DNA of 11,950 bases, taken from positions 1 through 11,950 of the forward strand of contig JACCQS010000374.1 in assembly GCA_013814015.1 (NCBI GenBank), read 5' to 3'. Below the pieces are notes generated by a model, which was not told the origin of the DNA, did not search any database, and worked only from the letters and a program-made list of their open reading frames with translations. Shown here piece by piece: positions 5,663-11,837 of this stretch (position 1 is the first letter of the stretch; every line of letters begins with the position of its first letter). This stretch comes from Geodermatophilaceae bacterium (GTDB lineage Bacteria > Actinomycetota > Actinomycetes > Mycobacteriales > Geodermatophilaceae). Position numbers and translations under genes: made by a program.

Positions 5663-8206
5663 TCAGACCCGCAGAGCGTCGAGGATTCCGTCGAGTTCCT
5701 CGGGCTTGATGAGCACGTCACGTGCCTTGGAACCTTCCGAGGCCCCGACGATTCCTCGGCTTTCCATCAGGTCCATCAGCCGGCCGGCCTTGGCGAAGCC
5801 GACCCGCAATTTGCGTTGCAGCATCGAGGTCGAGCCGAACTGCGTGGTGACGACCAGTTCGATCGCCTGGCAGAGCAGGTCGAGATCGTTGCCGATGTCC
5901 TCGTCCACCTCTTTCTTGCTGGCCGCAGTGACGGTGACAACGTCCTCGCGGTAGGCCGGCTCAGCCTGCTTCTTGCAGTGCGCCACGATCGCCTCGATCT
6001 CGGCGTCCCCGACGAAGGCCCCTTGGACGCGTACCGGCTTTCCGGCCCCGACGGGCAGAAAGAGCGCGTCCCCCATCCCGATCAGCTTCTCCGCGCCGGG
6101 CTGGTCGAGGATGACCCGTGAGTCTGTCAGGCTCGACGTGGAAAAGGCCAGCCGGCTCGGTACGTTCGCCTTGATCAGGCCAGTCACCACGTCCACGCTT
6201 GGCCGCTGGGTGGCCAGAACCAGGTGGATGCCGGCGGCGCGGGCTTTCTGGGTGATCCGCACGATGCAGTCCTCGACATCACGCGGGGCGACCATCATCA
6301 GGTCGGCCAGTTCGTCGATCACGCACAGGATGTATGGGTACGGGGTGTAGACGCGCTCACTGCCGGGAGGCGCGGTGATCTTGCCGCTGACCACCCGGCG
6401 GTTGAACTCGTCGATGTGCCGTACGCCGGAAGCGCGCATGTCGAGATAGCGCTGCTCCATCTCCTCGACCAGCCAGACCAGCGAGGTCGCAGCCTTCTTC
6501 GGATCGGTGATGATCGGTGTGATCAGATGCGGCACACCGTCATAGGGCGTCAGCTCGACCATTTTGGGGTCGATCAGGATCATCCGCATCTGGTCCGGGG
6601 TGGCCCGCAGCAGCAGCGAGGCGAGAAGCGCGTTGATGAAACTAGACTTCCCCGCGCCGGTCGCACCGGCCACGAGCAGGTGCGGCATCTTCGCGAGGTT
6701 CGCACAGACATAGCCGCCCTCGATGTCCTTGCCCAGCCCGACGAGCAGCGGATGATGGTCATGGACGGCGGCCGACGAACGCAGGACGTCGCCGAGGCTG
6801 ACGATCTCGCGGTCCACGTTGGGCACCTCGATCCCGACCGCGGACTTGCCGGGGATCGGAGCGAGGATGCGGATGTTGTCGTTGGCCACGGCGTAGGCGA
6901 TGTTGCGGGCCAGGTTCGTGATCCGCTCCACCTTGACCGCCGGGCCGAGCTCGACCTCGTAGCGGGTGACGGTGGGCCCGCGCATGAAGCCGGTGACCGC
7001 GGCGTCGACGGTGAACTGGTCCAGGACGCTGGTGATCGCGGCGATGGTCGCGTCGTTGGCCGAACTCCGGGCCTTGTGCGGCGTGCCCGGCTTGAGCATG
7101 TTCGCCGGGGGCAACCGGTAGTTCCCGTCCACCGTGTTGATCGCCAGCTGTTCGGGCTTGGTGATCGGAAGCTCGGTCACGGCCTCGGTGTCCTGGATGT
7201 CCGGACTGGACCCATGCGCGGCGGGTGCGTCCGGCGAGTCTGCCTGGACCGCTCGCCGATTGCGCGACGGTCGGCGCAGGCGGACCTTGGCCAGCGTTTG
7301 CGCGACCGAGGCCTCGTCGCTCCCGTCAGCCACCCCCGACGTCGTGTCGCCTTCGGTGGCTGCCGGGTCGGGACGACGCAGCAGCTTGGCCCAGAGTGAC
7401 TTGCTCCGTGTGGCGATCTGGTGAACCGGGGTCGCTGTCACCACGAGGAGTCCGAAGAGTCCCAACAACACGAGCAGGATGGTTCCGACCACAGGGCCGA
7501 GTCCGCTGACGAACGGACCGGCGGCGACCGCGCCGATCGCGCCGGCTCCGTCGACCCGTCCGCCGGGGGTCGTGGGCTGCCCGGAGAAGACATGGGCGAT
7601 CCCTAGTACCGCAACCACGATGCAGACCCAGCCGATGGACAACCGGCCGCGGCTGTCCGGACGCGGACAGTGGCGCAGCAGCCGGACAGCGACGAACAGC
7701 AACAGGACCGGCACGACCAGAATTACCACGCCGATGCCCGCCCGCCCGAAACTGGCCAGTCCCGCCCCGATCGGACCCGTGTCGTCGGTCCAGACACCGA
7801 CTCCGAGGATGACAGCCAAGCCGACGACGGCCAGTCCGACGCCGTCACGGCGGTGGGCCGGATCGAGAACGCTCTCGTCCTCCGGATGGCGTCCGACAGC
7901 TCGTACCGCCCCGCCCACGGCGCGAGCGAGCAGGGTCCAGGCGGCGGTCGCCCCCTTGGCCAGGGCTCTGCCCAGACCTACCGACTGGCGGTTTCGCGCG
8001 TTGTTGCCTCGTGGCGACCTGCGGGCCGCAGACTTGCCCGCCGGCGGCTTGCGCGCCGGAGACTTGCGGGCTGATGCTTTGCCGACGCCGGGACTGCGGG
8101 CTGCCGTGCTTCCCGTTCCCGCCTGAGCGGAGGTAGACCGACGGGATGGGGGCGGCTGCTCTGTGCCCGCGCGAGACCGGGCCGTCGCGGGGGAGCGCGT
8201 GGGCAT
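5663..8206 (-). CDS. ftsK: DNA translocase FtsK/SpoIIIE
   Basis: An 847-residue septal DNA pump that clears and aligns chromosome termini during division. N-terminal residues 1-75 are basic and low-complexity, followed by about four membrane helices (roughly 122-140, 156-176, 190-207, 225-262). After an acidic/proline linker comes the alpha/beta motor domain: Walker A GATGAGKS at about 514-521, Walker B ILCVIDE at about 626-632, then the LATQRPSVDVVTG segment. The C-terminal gamma winged helix (about 785-847, with TTQFGSTSMLQRKLRVGF and the LMESRGIVG turn) is the DNA-sequence-reading domain that also contacts XerD in family members. The ATG at 8206 lacks a Shine-Dalgarno sequence and has TAGCGT five bases before it. 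Length and domain order are normal. It appears to be a single-gene unit closed by the hairpin at 5628-5648. Confidence 0.97.
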   Translation of the reverse strand: MPTRSPATARSRAGTEQPPPSRRSTSAQAGTGSTAARSPGVGKASARKSPARKPPAGKSAARRSPRGNNARNRQSVGLGRALAKGATAAWTLLARAVGGAVRAVGRHPEDESVLDPAHRRDGVGLAVVGLAVILGVGVWTDDTGPIGAGLASFGRAGIGVVILVVPVLLLFVAVRLLRHCPRPDSRGRLSIGWVCIVVAVLGIAHVFSGQPTTPGGRVDGAGAIGAVAAGPFVSGLGPVVGTILLVLLGLFGLLVVTATPVHQIATRSKSLWAKLLRRPDPAATEGDTTSGVADGSDEASVAQTLAKVRLRRPSRNRRAVQADSPDAPAAHGSSPDIQDTEAVTELPITKPEQLAINTVDGNYRLPPANMLKPGTPHKARSSANDATIAAITSVLDQFTVDAAVTGFMRGPTVTRYEVELGPAVKVERITNLARNIAYAVANDNIRILAPIPGKSAVGIEVPNVDREIVSLGDVLRSSAAVHDHHPLLVGLGKDIEGGYVCANLAKMPHLLVAGATGAGKSSFINALLASLLLRATPDQMRMILIDPKMVELTPYDGVPHLITPIITDPKKAATSLVWLVEEMEQRYLDMRASGVRHIDEFNRRVVSGKITAPPGSERVYTPYPYILCVIDELADLMMVAPRDVEDCIVRITQKARAAGIHLVLATQRPSVDVVTGLIKANVPSRLAFSTSSLTDSRVILDQPGAEKLIGMGDALFLPVGAGKPVRVQGAFVGDAEIEAIVAHCKKQAEPAYREDVVTVTAASKKEVDEDIGNDLDLLCQAIELVVTTQFGSTSMLQRKLRVGFAKAGRLMDLMESRGIVGASEGSKARDVLIKPEELDGILDALRV
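8009..8080 (-). repeat. Degenerate Lys/Ala/Pro/Ser repeat in the FtsK N-terminal tail
   Basis: Residues about 43-66 of FtsK run through histone-H1-like units (KASARKS, PARKPP, AGKSAA, RRSP). At DNA level this is a set of imperfect repeats about 15 bases long built around cttgc-gccgg. Such basic tails are seen on many actinobacterial membrane or DNA proteins and may bind DNA or lipid non-specifically. Confidence 0.5.
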
Positions 8207-8217
8207 GCTGCACGCTA
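8207..8217 (-). promoter_or_regulatory. Candidate leaderless promoter -10 (TAGCGT) for ftsK
   Basis: TAGCGT at 8217-8212 on the minus strand fits TAnnnT and is followed by five bases and the ATG. No Shine-Dalgarno sequence precedes the start. The spacing to a transcription start at the A of ATG is one base shorter than in rimO and csaA. No -35 is recognisable. Confidence 0.35.
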
Positions 8218-8321
8218 GCGCGACCGGTGGGGTCTGTGTGACAGGTGGGACAGCGTGTCTCTGTGCAGTCGGGGAGTTGGCATGTACGTAGCCAGTTATC
8301 CGCTGCCGAGGTCTTCGGCGC
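8218..8321. other. Divergent intergenic region between ftsK and the CsaA-like gene
   Basis: This short region must hold both divergent promoters. Visible inverted repeats are GACA-gcg-TGTC at 8249-8259, with an extra ACAG copy just before it, and GCCGA-ggtct-TCGGC at 8305-8319, directly upstream of the csaA -10. Either could be an operator, but both are short and unproven. No small gene or RNA is evident. Confidence 0.3.
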
Positions 8322-8333
8322 TACGGTCGGGCG
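8322..8333 (+). promoter_or_regulatory. Candidate leaderless promoter -10 (TACGGT) for the CsaA-like gene
   Basis: TACGGT at 8322-8327 followed by six bases and the ATG at 8334 gives the same geometry as rimO. There is no Shine-Dalgarno sequence. A 5-base-pair inverted repeat sits at 8305-8319, in the -35/-15 area. Confidence 0.45.
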
Positions 8334-8684
8334 ATGATCACTGACCGGCAGCGCAAACCCGACATCGGGGCCGCCTTCTTCGATGTTGACCTGCGGGTAG
8401 GCCGGGTCGTCGCCGTCACGGATTTTCCCGAAGCACGGGCGCCTGCCTGGAAGCTGACCGTCGACTTCGGACCAGATGTCGGTCAGCTCCGGACGTCCGC
8501 CCAGATCACGAACTACTCGGAGGAGGAGTTGGTCGGTCGTCTCGTCGTGGGTGCAATCAACCTGGGGCCCAAGCGCATTGCCGGGTTCCGGTCGGAGTTT
8601 CTCGTCCTCGGTGGTCTCGATGCGGCTGGGAGTGTGCATCTGCTCTCGGTCGCGGGTGTCGAACCTGGAGCGGCCGTCGCGTAG
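8334..8684 (+). CDS. CsaA-like tRNA-binding-domain protein
   Basis: A 116-residue single-domain protein with the OB-fold tRNA-binding domain found in CsaA, the MetG C terminus and EMAPII. Conserved features are FDVDLRVGRVVAV at the N terminus, then FPEARAPAWKLTVDFG, TSAQITNYSEEELVG, and the signature NLGPKRIAGFRSEFLVLGG. Bacillus CsaA is a small homodimer described as having chaperone/export-related activity and a tRNA-binding surface; the physiological role of actinobacterial homologues is unclear. Length fits the family and no frame damage is seen. It stands alone on the plus strand, divergent from ftsK, and its stop is 21 bases from the end of the methyltransferase remnant on the other strand. 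The family call is firm, the function is not. Confidence 0.9.
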   Translation: MITDRQRKPDIGAAFFDVDLRVGRVVAVTDFPEARAPAWKLTVDFGPDVGQLRTSAQITNYSEEELVGRLVVGAINLGPKRIAGFRSEFLVLGGLDAAGSVHLLSVAGVEPGAAVA

Positions 8685-8705
8685 GTGGCAGCGCTACCGC
8701 CGGGC

Positions 8706-9382
8706 TTACAAGTGGGGGTCGGTGACAGACGAACAGCTCCCGTGGGCGCGGTCCTCGGTGATCTGCTCGAGGACGACCTGCGCGTCGACGCCGGCCTCGG
8801 CGAGCAGCCCAAGCCACAGCTCGCGCCCGAACACGCCCGTGGTGTGATTCTCGTGCACGACATGGACCGACCCAGCCGCCTCACGGAGGAGGAATGCGTA
8901 CTCGGTCAGGACCAGGTCGTCGCTCGGATCGGGATCCGATGTCCAGTCGAGAAATCGCACGCCGCGCCCGTCAGCACCGTCCGTGCCGCCGGAGTCGCTG
9001 CTCGCCACGAAGGTCTCAGCGGTGTCGTCGGGAACGAACAGCGCGATGCCGCCGGGTCGGCAGTGCAGGTACGCCGTCCCGATGGCCCGTCGCAGGTCCT
9101 CCTCGCTGGTCATGTAATCCACCGCATCGTGGACGCACCATCGAAGCTGCGGTCCAGCAGGAGGGTGCGCATGTCCCCCTGATGGTGCTCGCACTCGGGA
9201 TTGAGTACTCGCGAGACCTCCAGCATCTGCTCGCAGAGGTCGACGAGGGTCAGAGCGAAATGTGCTTTGAGGTGCACGGCGTTGTGGCCGCCACCGCTGC
9301 CCAGTTCCAGCACCTCACGTACGGGTATCGAGGCTGAACTGAGCACTGTGGCCGCTTGAGCGGCCTCCTCGGCGTACTCCTG
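8706..9382 (-). pseudogene. Class I SAM-dependent methyltransferase, N-terminally truncated and frameshifted
   Basis: Recognisable methyltransferase sequence starts at EYAEEAA (about 9382). It continues through the SAM-binding motif VLELGSGGGHNAVHL, then LTLVDLCEQMLEVSRVLNP and HHQGDMRTLLLDRSFDG, before leaving frame near 9133-9145. The next frame resumes at VHDAVDYMTSEEDLR, then HCRPGGIALFVPDD and LTEYAFLLREAAGSVHVVHE. By comparison with the usual FDAVxVHDAVDYM, about four bases are missing there. Near 8744-8746 a second loss, fitting one C dropped from a C run, moves the family-like C terminus (RELFVCHRP) into a third frame; the open frame instead ends at the TAA at 8706. The first 20-25 residues are missing, and the sequence beyond 9382 is antisense to the DUF1801 remnant. 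The methyl acceptor is unknown. Not expected to give a working enzyme. Confidence 0.8.
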
Positions 9383-9589
9383 CGAAAGGCCAGCCTCACG
9401 CTCTATCTGATCGACGGCTTCGAGAAGTACGGGGATCTGCTCGATCGCCTCGGAAAGCACTCGACAGGCAAGGCCTGCCTCTACATCAAGCGGATGTCCG
9501 ACATCGACCGCGACGTACTACAAGAGATGGTCACCCGCTCGTACGCGCACACCAGCGGGGTTCAAGCGGCCGGCGGAAAGCCGGAGTGA
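9383..9589 (+). pseudogene. DUF1801-domain protein, 3' fragment lacking the N-terminal half
   Basis: From RK at 9383 the plus strand encodes the conserved C-terminal half of DUF1801 proteins: RKASLTLYLIDGFEKYGDLL, then LGKHSTGKACLYIKRMSDID and VLQEMVTRSYA, to a TGA at 9587-9589. As I recall, intact family members are about 130-140 residues with some 75 residues before this point; none of that is found upstream. A TTG at 9356 would give a 77-residue frame, but its first nine residues come from antisense methyltransferase sequence and there is no ribosome-binding site. The break coincides to within a few bases with the truncation of the methyltransferase on the other strand. The function of DUF1801 is not established. 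Confidence 0.75.
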
Positions 9590-9613
9590 CCGAGAAATCC
9601 AGGCATGGACGAT

Positions 9614-9635
9614 GACCGGTCGACACATCCCGGTC
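9614..9635. terminator. Possible bidirectional hairpin between DUF1801 remnant and GNAT gene
   Basis: GACCGG at 9614-9619 pairs with CCGGTC at 9630-9635 across a 10-base loop; A-T and G-T pairs can extend the stem by two. It lies between two convergent units, where a shared terminator would be useful. There is no U-tract, the loop is rather large and the stem short. Confidence 0.35.
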
Positions 9636-9672
9636 GTGGTGCTCGAGCGCGTCCGGGGCTAGGTGGGCTCGG

Positions 9673-9984
9673 TCAGCCGGGTAGCTCGAATCGTGCCCGT
9701 TCCCCCTCGGGTACGAGGTCCACGTACTCAGGGTGCCGCTGTAGGTAGGCCTGCACGAACGGGCAGACCGGCAACATGGCAAGCCTTGAGTCGCGCACCG
9801 TACCCAGCGCGCGCTTCACCAGGACCGAGACCACACCCTTGCCCTCGAAGGCGTCCTCGACCTGGGTATGGATCAAGCTGATCCGGCCGTCGCGGATCCG
9901 GTAGTCGATGAACCCGGCCAGGGCACCGTCGGTGTGCGCTTCGTACCGATGCACCTCGGAGTTGTCGGTGACGTCGATCTGCAC
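9673..9984 (-). CDS. Small GNAT-fold N-acetyltransferase (YjdJ-type)
   Basis: A 103-residue minimal GNAT protein of the YjdJ/Gcn5-related class. Residues match the family order: a substrate strand (EVHRYEAHTDGALAGFIDYR), then LIHTQVEDAFEGKGVVSVLV carrying the acetyl-CoA loop, and the typical MLPVCPFVQAYLQRHPEYVDLV ending in two pieces (PVCPFV and HPEY). Acceptor substrates for this class are mostly unknown. The GTG at 9984 is two bases after the ribonuclease J stop. Its GAGG Shine-Dalgarno (9995-9992, spacing seven) is inside the last codons of ribonuclease J, so the genes are very likely co-transcribed and coupled. The frame extends further upstream through ribonuclease J, but that part is not GNAT-like. 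Intact in length and motif content. Confidence 0.88.
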   Translation of the reverse strand: MQIDVTDNSEVHRYEAHTDGALAGFIDYRIRDGRISLIHTQVEDAFEGKGVVSVLVKRALGTVRDSRLAMLPVCPFVQAYLQRHPEYVDLVPEGERARFELPG

Positions 9985-9995
9985 GCTCAGACCTC
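9985..9995 (-). promoter_or_regulatory. Ribosome-binding site of the GNAT gene inside the ribonuclease J 3' end
   Basis: GAGG at 9995-9992 is seven bases before the GTG at 9984 and overlaps the final codons and stop (9989-9987) of ribonuclease J. It decides the GNAT start and is the only clearly spaced Shine-Dalgarno sequence among the minus-strand genes here. Confidence 0.65.
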
Positions 9996-11687
9996 GAGTA
10001 CCGTCGGGATGATCATCGGTCGGCGCCGGTAGGTGTCGGACACCCACTTGCCGACCGTACGTCGGATCACCTGGGAGAGCCGGTGGCTGTCGCTGTCCCC
10101 CGTCGCCAGGGCCGACTTCAGGTCGGTCTCGAGCATCGGCACGACCGCCGCGAAGGGCGCCTCGGCGTCGGAGAAGCCACGGGCTGAGATGTGGATCGGG
10201 CGCACGATGGTGCCGGTGGAGAACTCCACGACGATGGTGACCGCGACGAACCCCTCCTCCCCAAGGATCCGGCGATGCTGCAGCGACTCGTCGCCGACGT
10301 CGCCCACGGCGTTGCCATCGACGTACACATGGCCGCAGGGCACCCGGCCCACGACTGTGGCCAACCCGTTGACCAGGTCCACCACCACGCCGTCCTCGAT
10401 GAGCAGGATCCGTTCCGCCGGGATACCGGTGTTCTCGGCGATCTTGCCGTGCGCGCGCAGGTGTCGCCACTCACCGTGCACCGGCATGAGGTGTCGCGGA
10501 CGGGCAATGTTGAGCAGCAGGGTGAGCTCCCCGGCCGGGGCGTGGCCGGAGACATGCACCTTGGCCACGTCCTTGTAGACCACGATCACGCCGACCCGGG
10601 AAAGAGCATTGATGATCTTGAAGATCCCGGTCTCGTTCCCCGGGATCATGCTGGAGGCCAGGATCACGGTGTCGCCGGCGACCACGTTCACCTGGTGATG
10701 GCTGCCCCCGGCCATCCGCGACAGTGCGGACATCGGTTCGCCCTGTGACCCGGTGCTGACGAAGACGACCCGCTCGGGGGCCAAGGCTGCGGCCTGCTCC
10801 ATGTCCACCATGAGGTCGCGCGGGATGTGCAGCAACCCAAGGTCACGGGCCACACCCATGTTGCGGACCATCGAGCGGCCGACGAAGGTGACCTTGCGAC
10901 CGTGCTTGGCCGCGGCATCGAGAACCCGCTGGACCCGATGCACGTGTGAGGCGAAGCAGGCGACGATGACCCGTTGACCCGCCCTGCCGATCACGTCCTC
11001 GAGGACCGGGCCGATGTCGCGCTCAGAGGTGACGAAGCCGGGGATCTCGGCGTTCGTCGAGTCTGAGAGCAGCAGATCGATGCCCTGCTCGGCGAGGCGG
11101 GCGAAGGTGCCGAGATCGGTCAGCCTCCCGTCCAGGGGCAGCTGGTCCATCTTGAAGTCACCGGTGTGCACGACCAGCCCGGCCGGCGTCCGGATCGCCA
11201 CCGCCAAGGCATCCGGGATCGAGTGGTTGACCGCGATGAACTCGCACTCGAAGGGCCCGTAACTGCGGATCTCCTCCTCGGCGACCAACTCGGTGACCGG
11301 TTTGATCCGGTGCTCACGCAGCTTCGCCTCGATCAGCGCGAGGGTCAGCCGCGATCCGACCAGCGGAACGTCCTCGCGGAGTCGGAGCAGATACGGGATC
11401 GCCCCGATGTGGTCCTCGTGCCCGTGCGTCAGTACGACGGCGGCGATGTCGTCGAGACGGTGCTCGATGCTGGCGAAGTCGGGCAGGATCAGGTCGATCC
11501 CCGGCTGATCGCTTTCCGGGAACAGCACGCCGCAATCGACGACGAGCAGCTTCCCGTCGAACTCGAAGACGGTCATATTGCGCCCGATGGCGCCCAGGCC
11601 TCCCAGCGGGAAGACCCTGAGTCCACCGGCGGGAAGCGGCGGAGGGGCGGCCAGGTCGCGGCGCGGTGGTTCGGCAAGTGTGCTCAT
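9987..11687 (-). CDS. rnj: Ribonuclease J
   Basis: A 566-residue metallo-beta-lactamase/beta-CASP ribonuclease, a 5'-to-3' exonuclease and endonuclease in mRNA decay and rRNA processing. The zinc-binding motif is THGHEDHIG (H88, H90, D92, H93), with HTGDFKMD further on, the beta-CASP region (FASHVHRVQRVLDAA, VGRSMVRNMGVARDL), VSTGSQGEPMSALSRM, and the HVSGHAPAGEL and MPVHGEWRHL segments. A C-terminal domain completes a standard length. The first 22 residues are Pro/Ala-rich and variable. The ATG at 11687 has no Shine-Dalgarno sequence; TAACCT lies nine bases upstream. The downstream GNAT gene is coupled to it, and a hairpin with a U-tract lies about 45 bases upstream. In many actinomycetes dapA lies directly beside rnj; here a divergent gene occupies that side. 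Confidence 0.96.
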   Translation of the reverse strand: MSTLAEPPRRDLAAPPPLPAGGLRVFPLGGLGAIGRNMTVFEFDGKLLVVDCGVLFPESDQPGIDLILPDFASIEHRLDDIAAVVLTHGHEDHIGAIPYLLRLREDVPLVGSRLTLALIEAKLREHRIKPVTELVAEEEIRSYGPFECEFIAVNHSIPDALAVAIRTPAGLVVHTGDFKMDQLPLDGRLTDLGTFARLAEQGIDLLLSDSTNAEIPGFVTSERDIGPVLEDVIGRAGQRVIVACFASHVHRVQRVLDAAAKHGRKVTFVGRSMVRNMGVARDLGLLHIPRDLMVDMEQAAALAPERVVFVSTGSQGEPMSALSRMAGGSHHQVNVVAGDTVILASSMIPGNETGIFKIINALSRVGVIVVYKDVAKVHVSGHAPAGELTLLLNIARPRHLMPVHGEWRHLRAHGKIAENTGIPAERILLIEDGVVVDLVNGLATVVGRVPCGHVYVDGNAVGDVGDESLQHRRILGEEGFVAVTIVVEFSTGTIVRPIHISARGFSDAEAPFAAVVPMLETDLKSALATGDSDSHRLSQVIRRTVGKWVSDTYRRRPMIIPTVLEV

Positions 11688-11702
11688 CGGTTGATGAGGT
11701 TA
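11688..11702 (-). promoter_or_regulatory. Candidate -10 (TAACCT) of ribonuclease J
   Basis: TAACCT at 11702-11697 on the minus strand fits TAnnnT. With the usual 6-7 base gap, transcription would begin only two or three bases before the ATG at 11687. No -35 and no Shine-Dalgarno sequence are seen. Confidence 0.35.
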
Positions 11703-11732
11703 CTCGGCGCTTCCGGCCACCGGGTCCGCGGG

Positions 11733-11756
11733 AAAAACGGCGCCCGGCGGGGGCGC
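11733..11756 (-). terminator. Intrinsic-terminator-like hairpin with U-tract upstream of ribonuclease J
   Basis: On the minus strand GCGCCC pairs with GGGCGC (11756-11751 with 11745-11740) around a five-base loop, followed by CG and then five Ts (11737-11733). This is the only hairpin in the window followed by a real U-tract. It points toward ribonuclease J and lies between rnj and the divergent gene at 11838. It could end antisense transcripts or act in a longer rnj leader. Confidence 0.5.
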
Positions 11757-11826
11757 TAAAACGGCTTTCGTCGGGCATCGCCCGGCCGTAGCCTTCTCAG
11801 TACGTAAGAAGCGGGGTCCGGAGAAG

Positions 11827-11837
11827 AAAGGCCCGCT
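11827..11837 (+). promoter_or_regulatory. Ribosome-binding site for the right-edge gene
   Basis: AAAGG at 11827-11831, within a purine-rich stretch, lies six bases before the GTG at 11838. It supports translation starting there rather than at the GTG at 11858, which has no such site. This matters because the two starts are in different frames. Confidence 0.5.

Noticed and set aside
6224..7399. A 391-codon plus-strand open frame opposite ftsK
   Set aside because: Antisense to the FtsK motor and linker; the translation is rich in D/G/R/V/H with no domain pattern.
8706..9194. Second methyltransferase half as an independent small gene
   Set aside because: Its sequence continues the first half exactly at the VHDAVDYM segment, and it lacks its own SAM-binding motif.
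9383..9460. ATG-type start at 9460 as the true methyltransferase N terminus
   Set aside because: The 26 or so residues before EYAEEAA are antisense to conserved DUF1801 sequence and do not resemble methyltransferase N termini.
9985..10470. N-terminal extension of the GNAT frame through ribonuclease J
   Set aside because: The extension is a low-complexity shadow of rnj; a Shine-Dalgarno site and GTG at 9984 give a normal-length GNAT protein.
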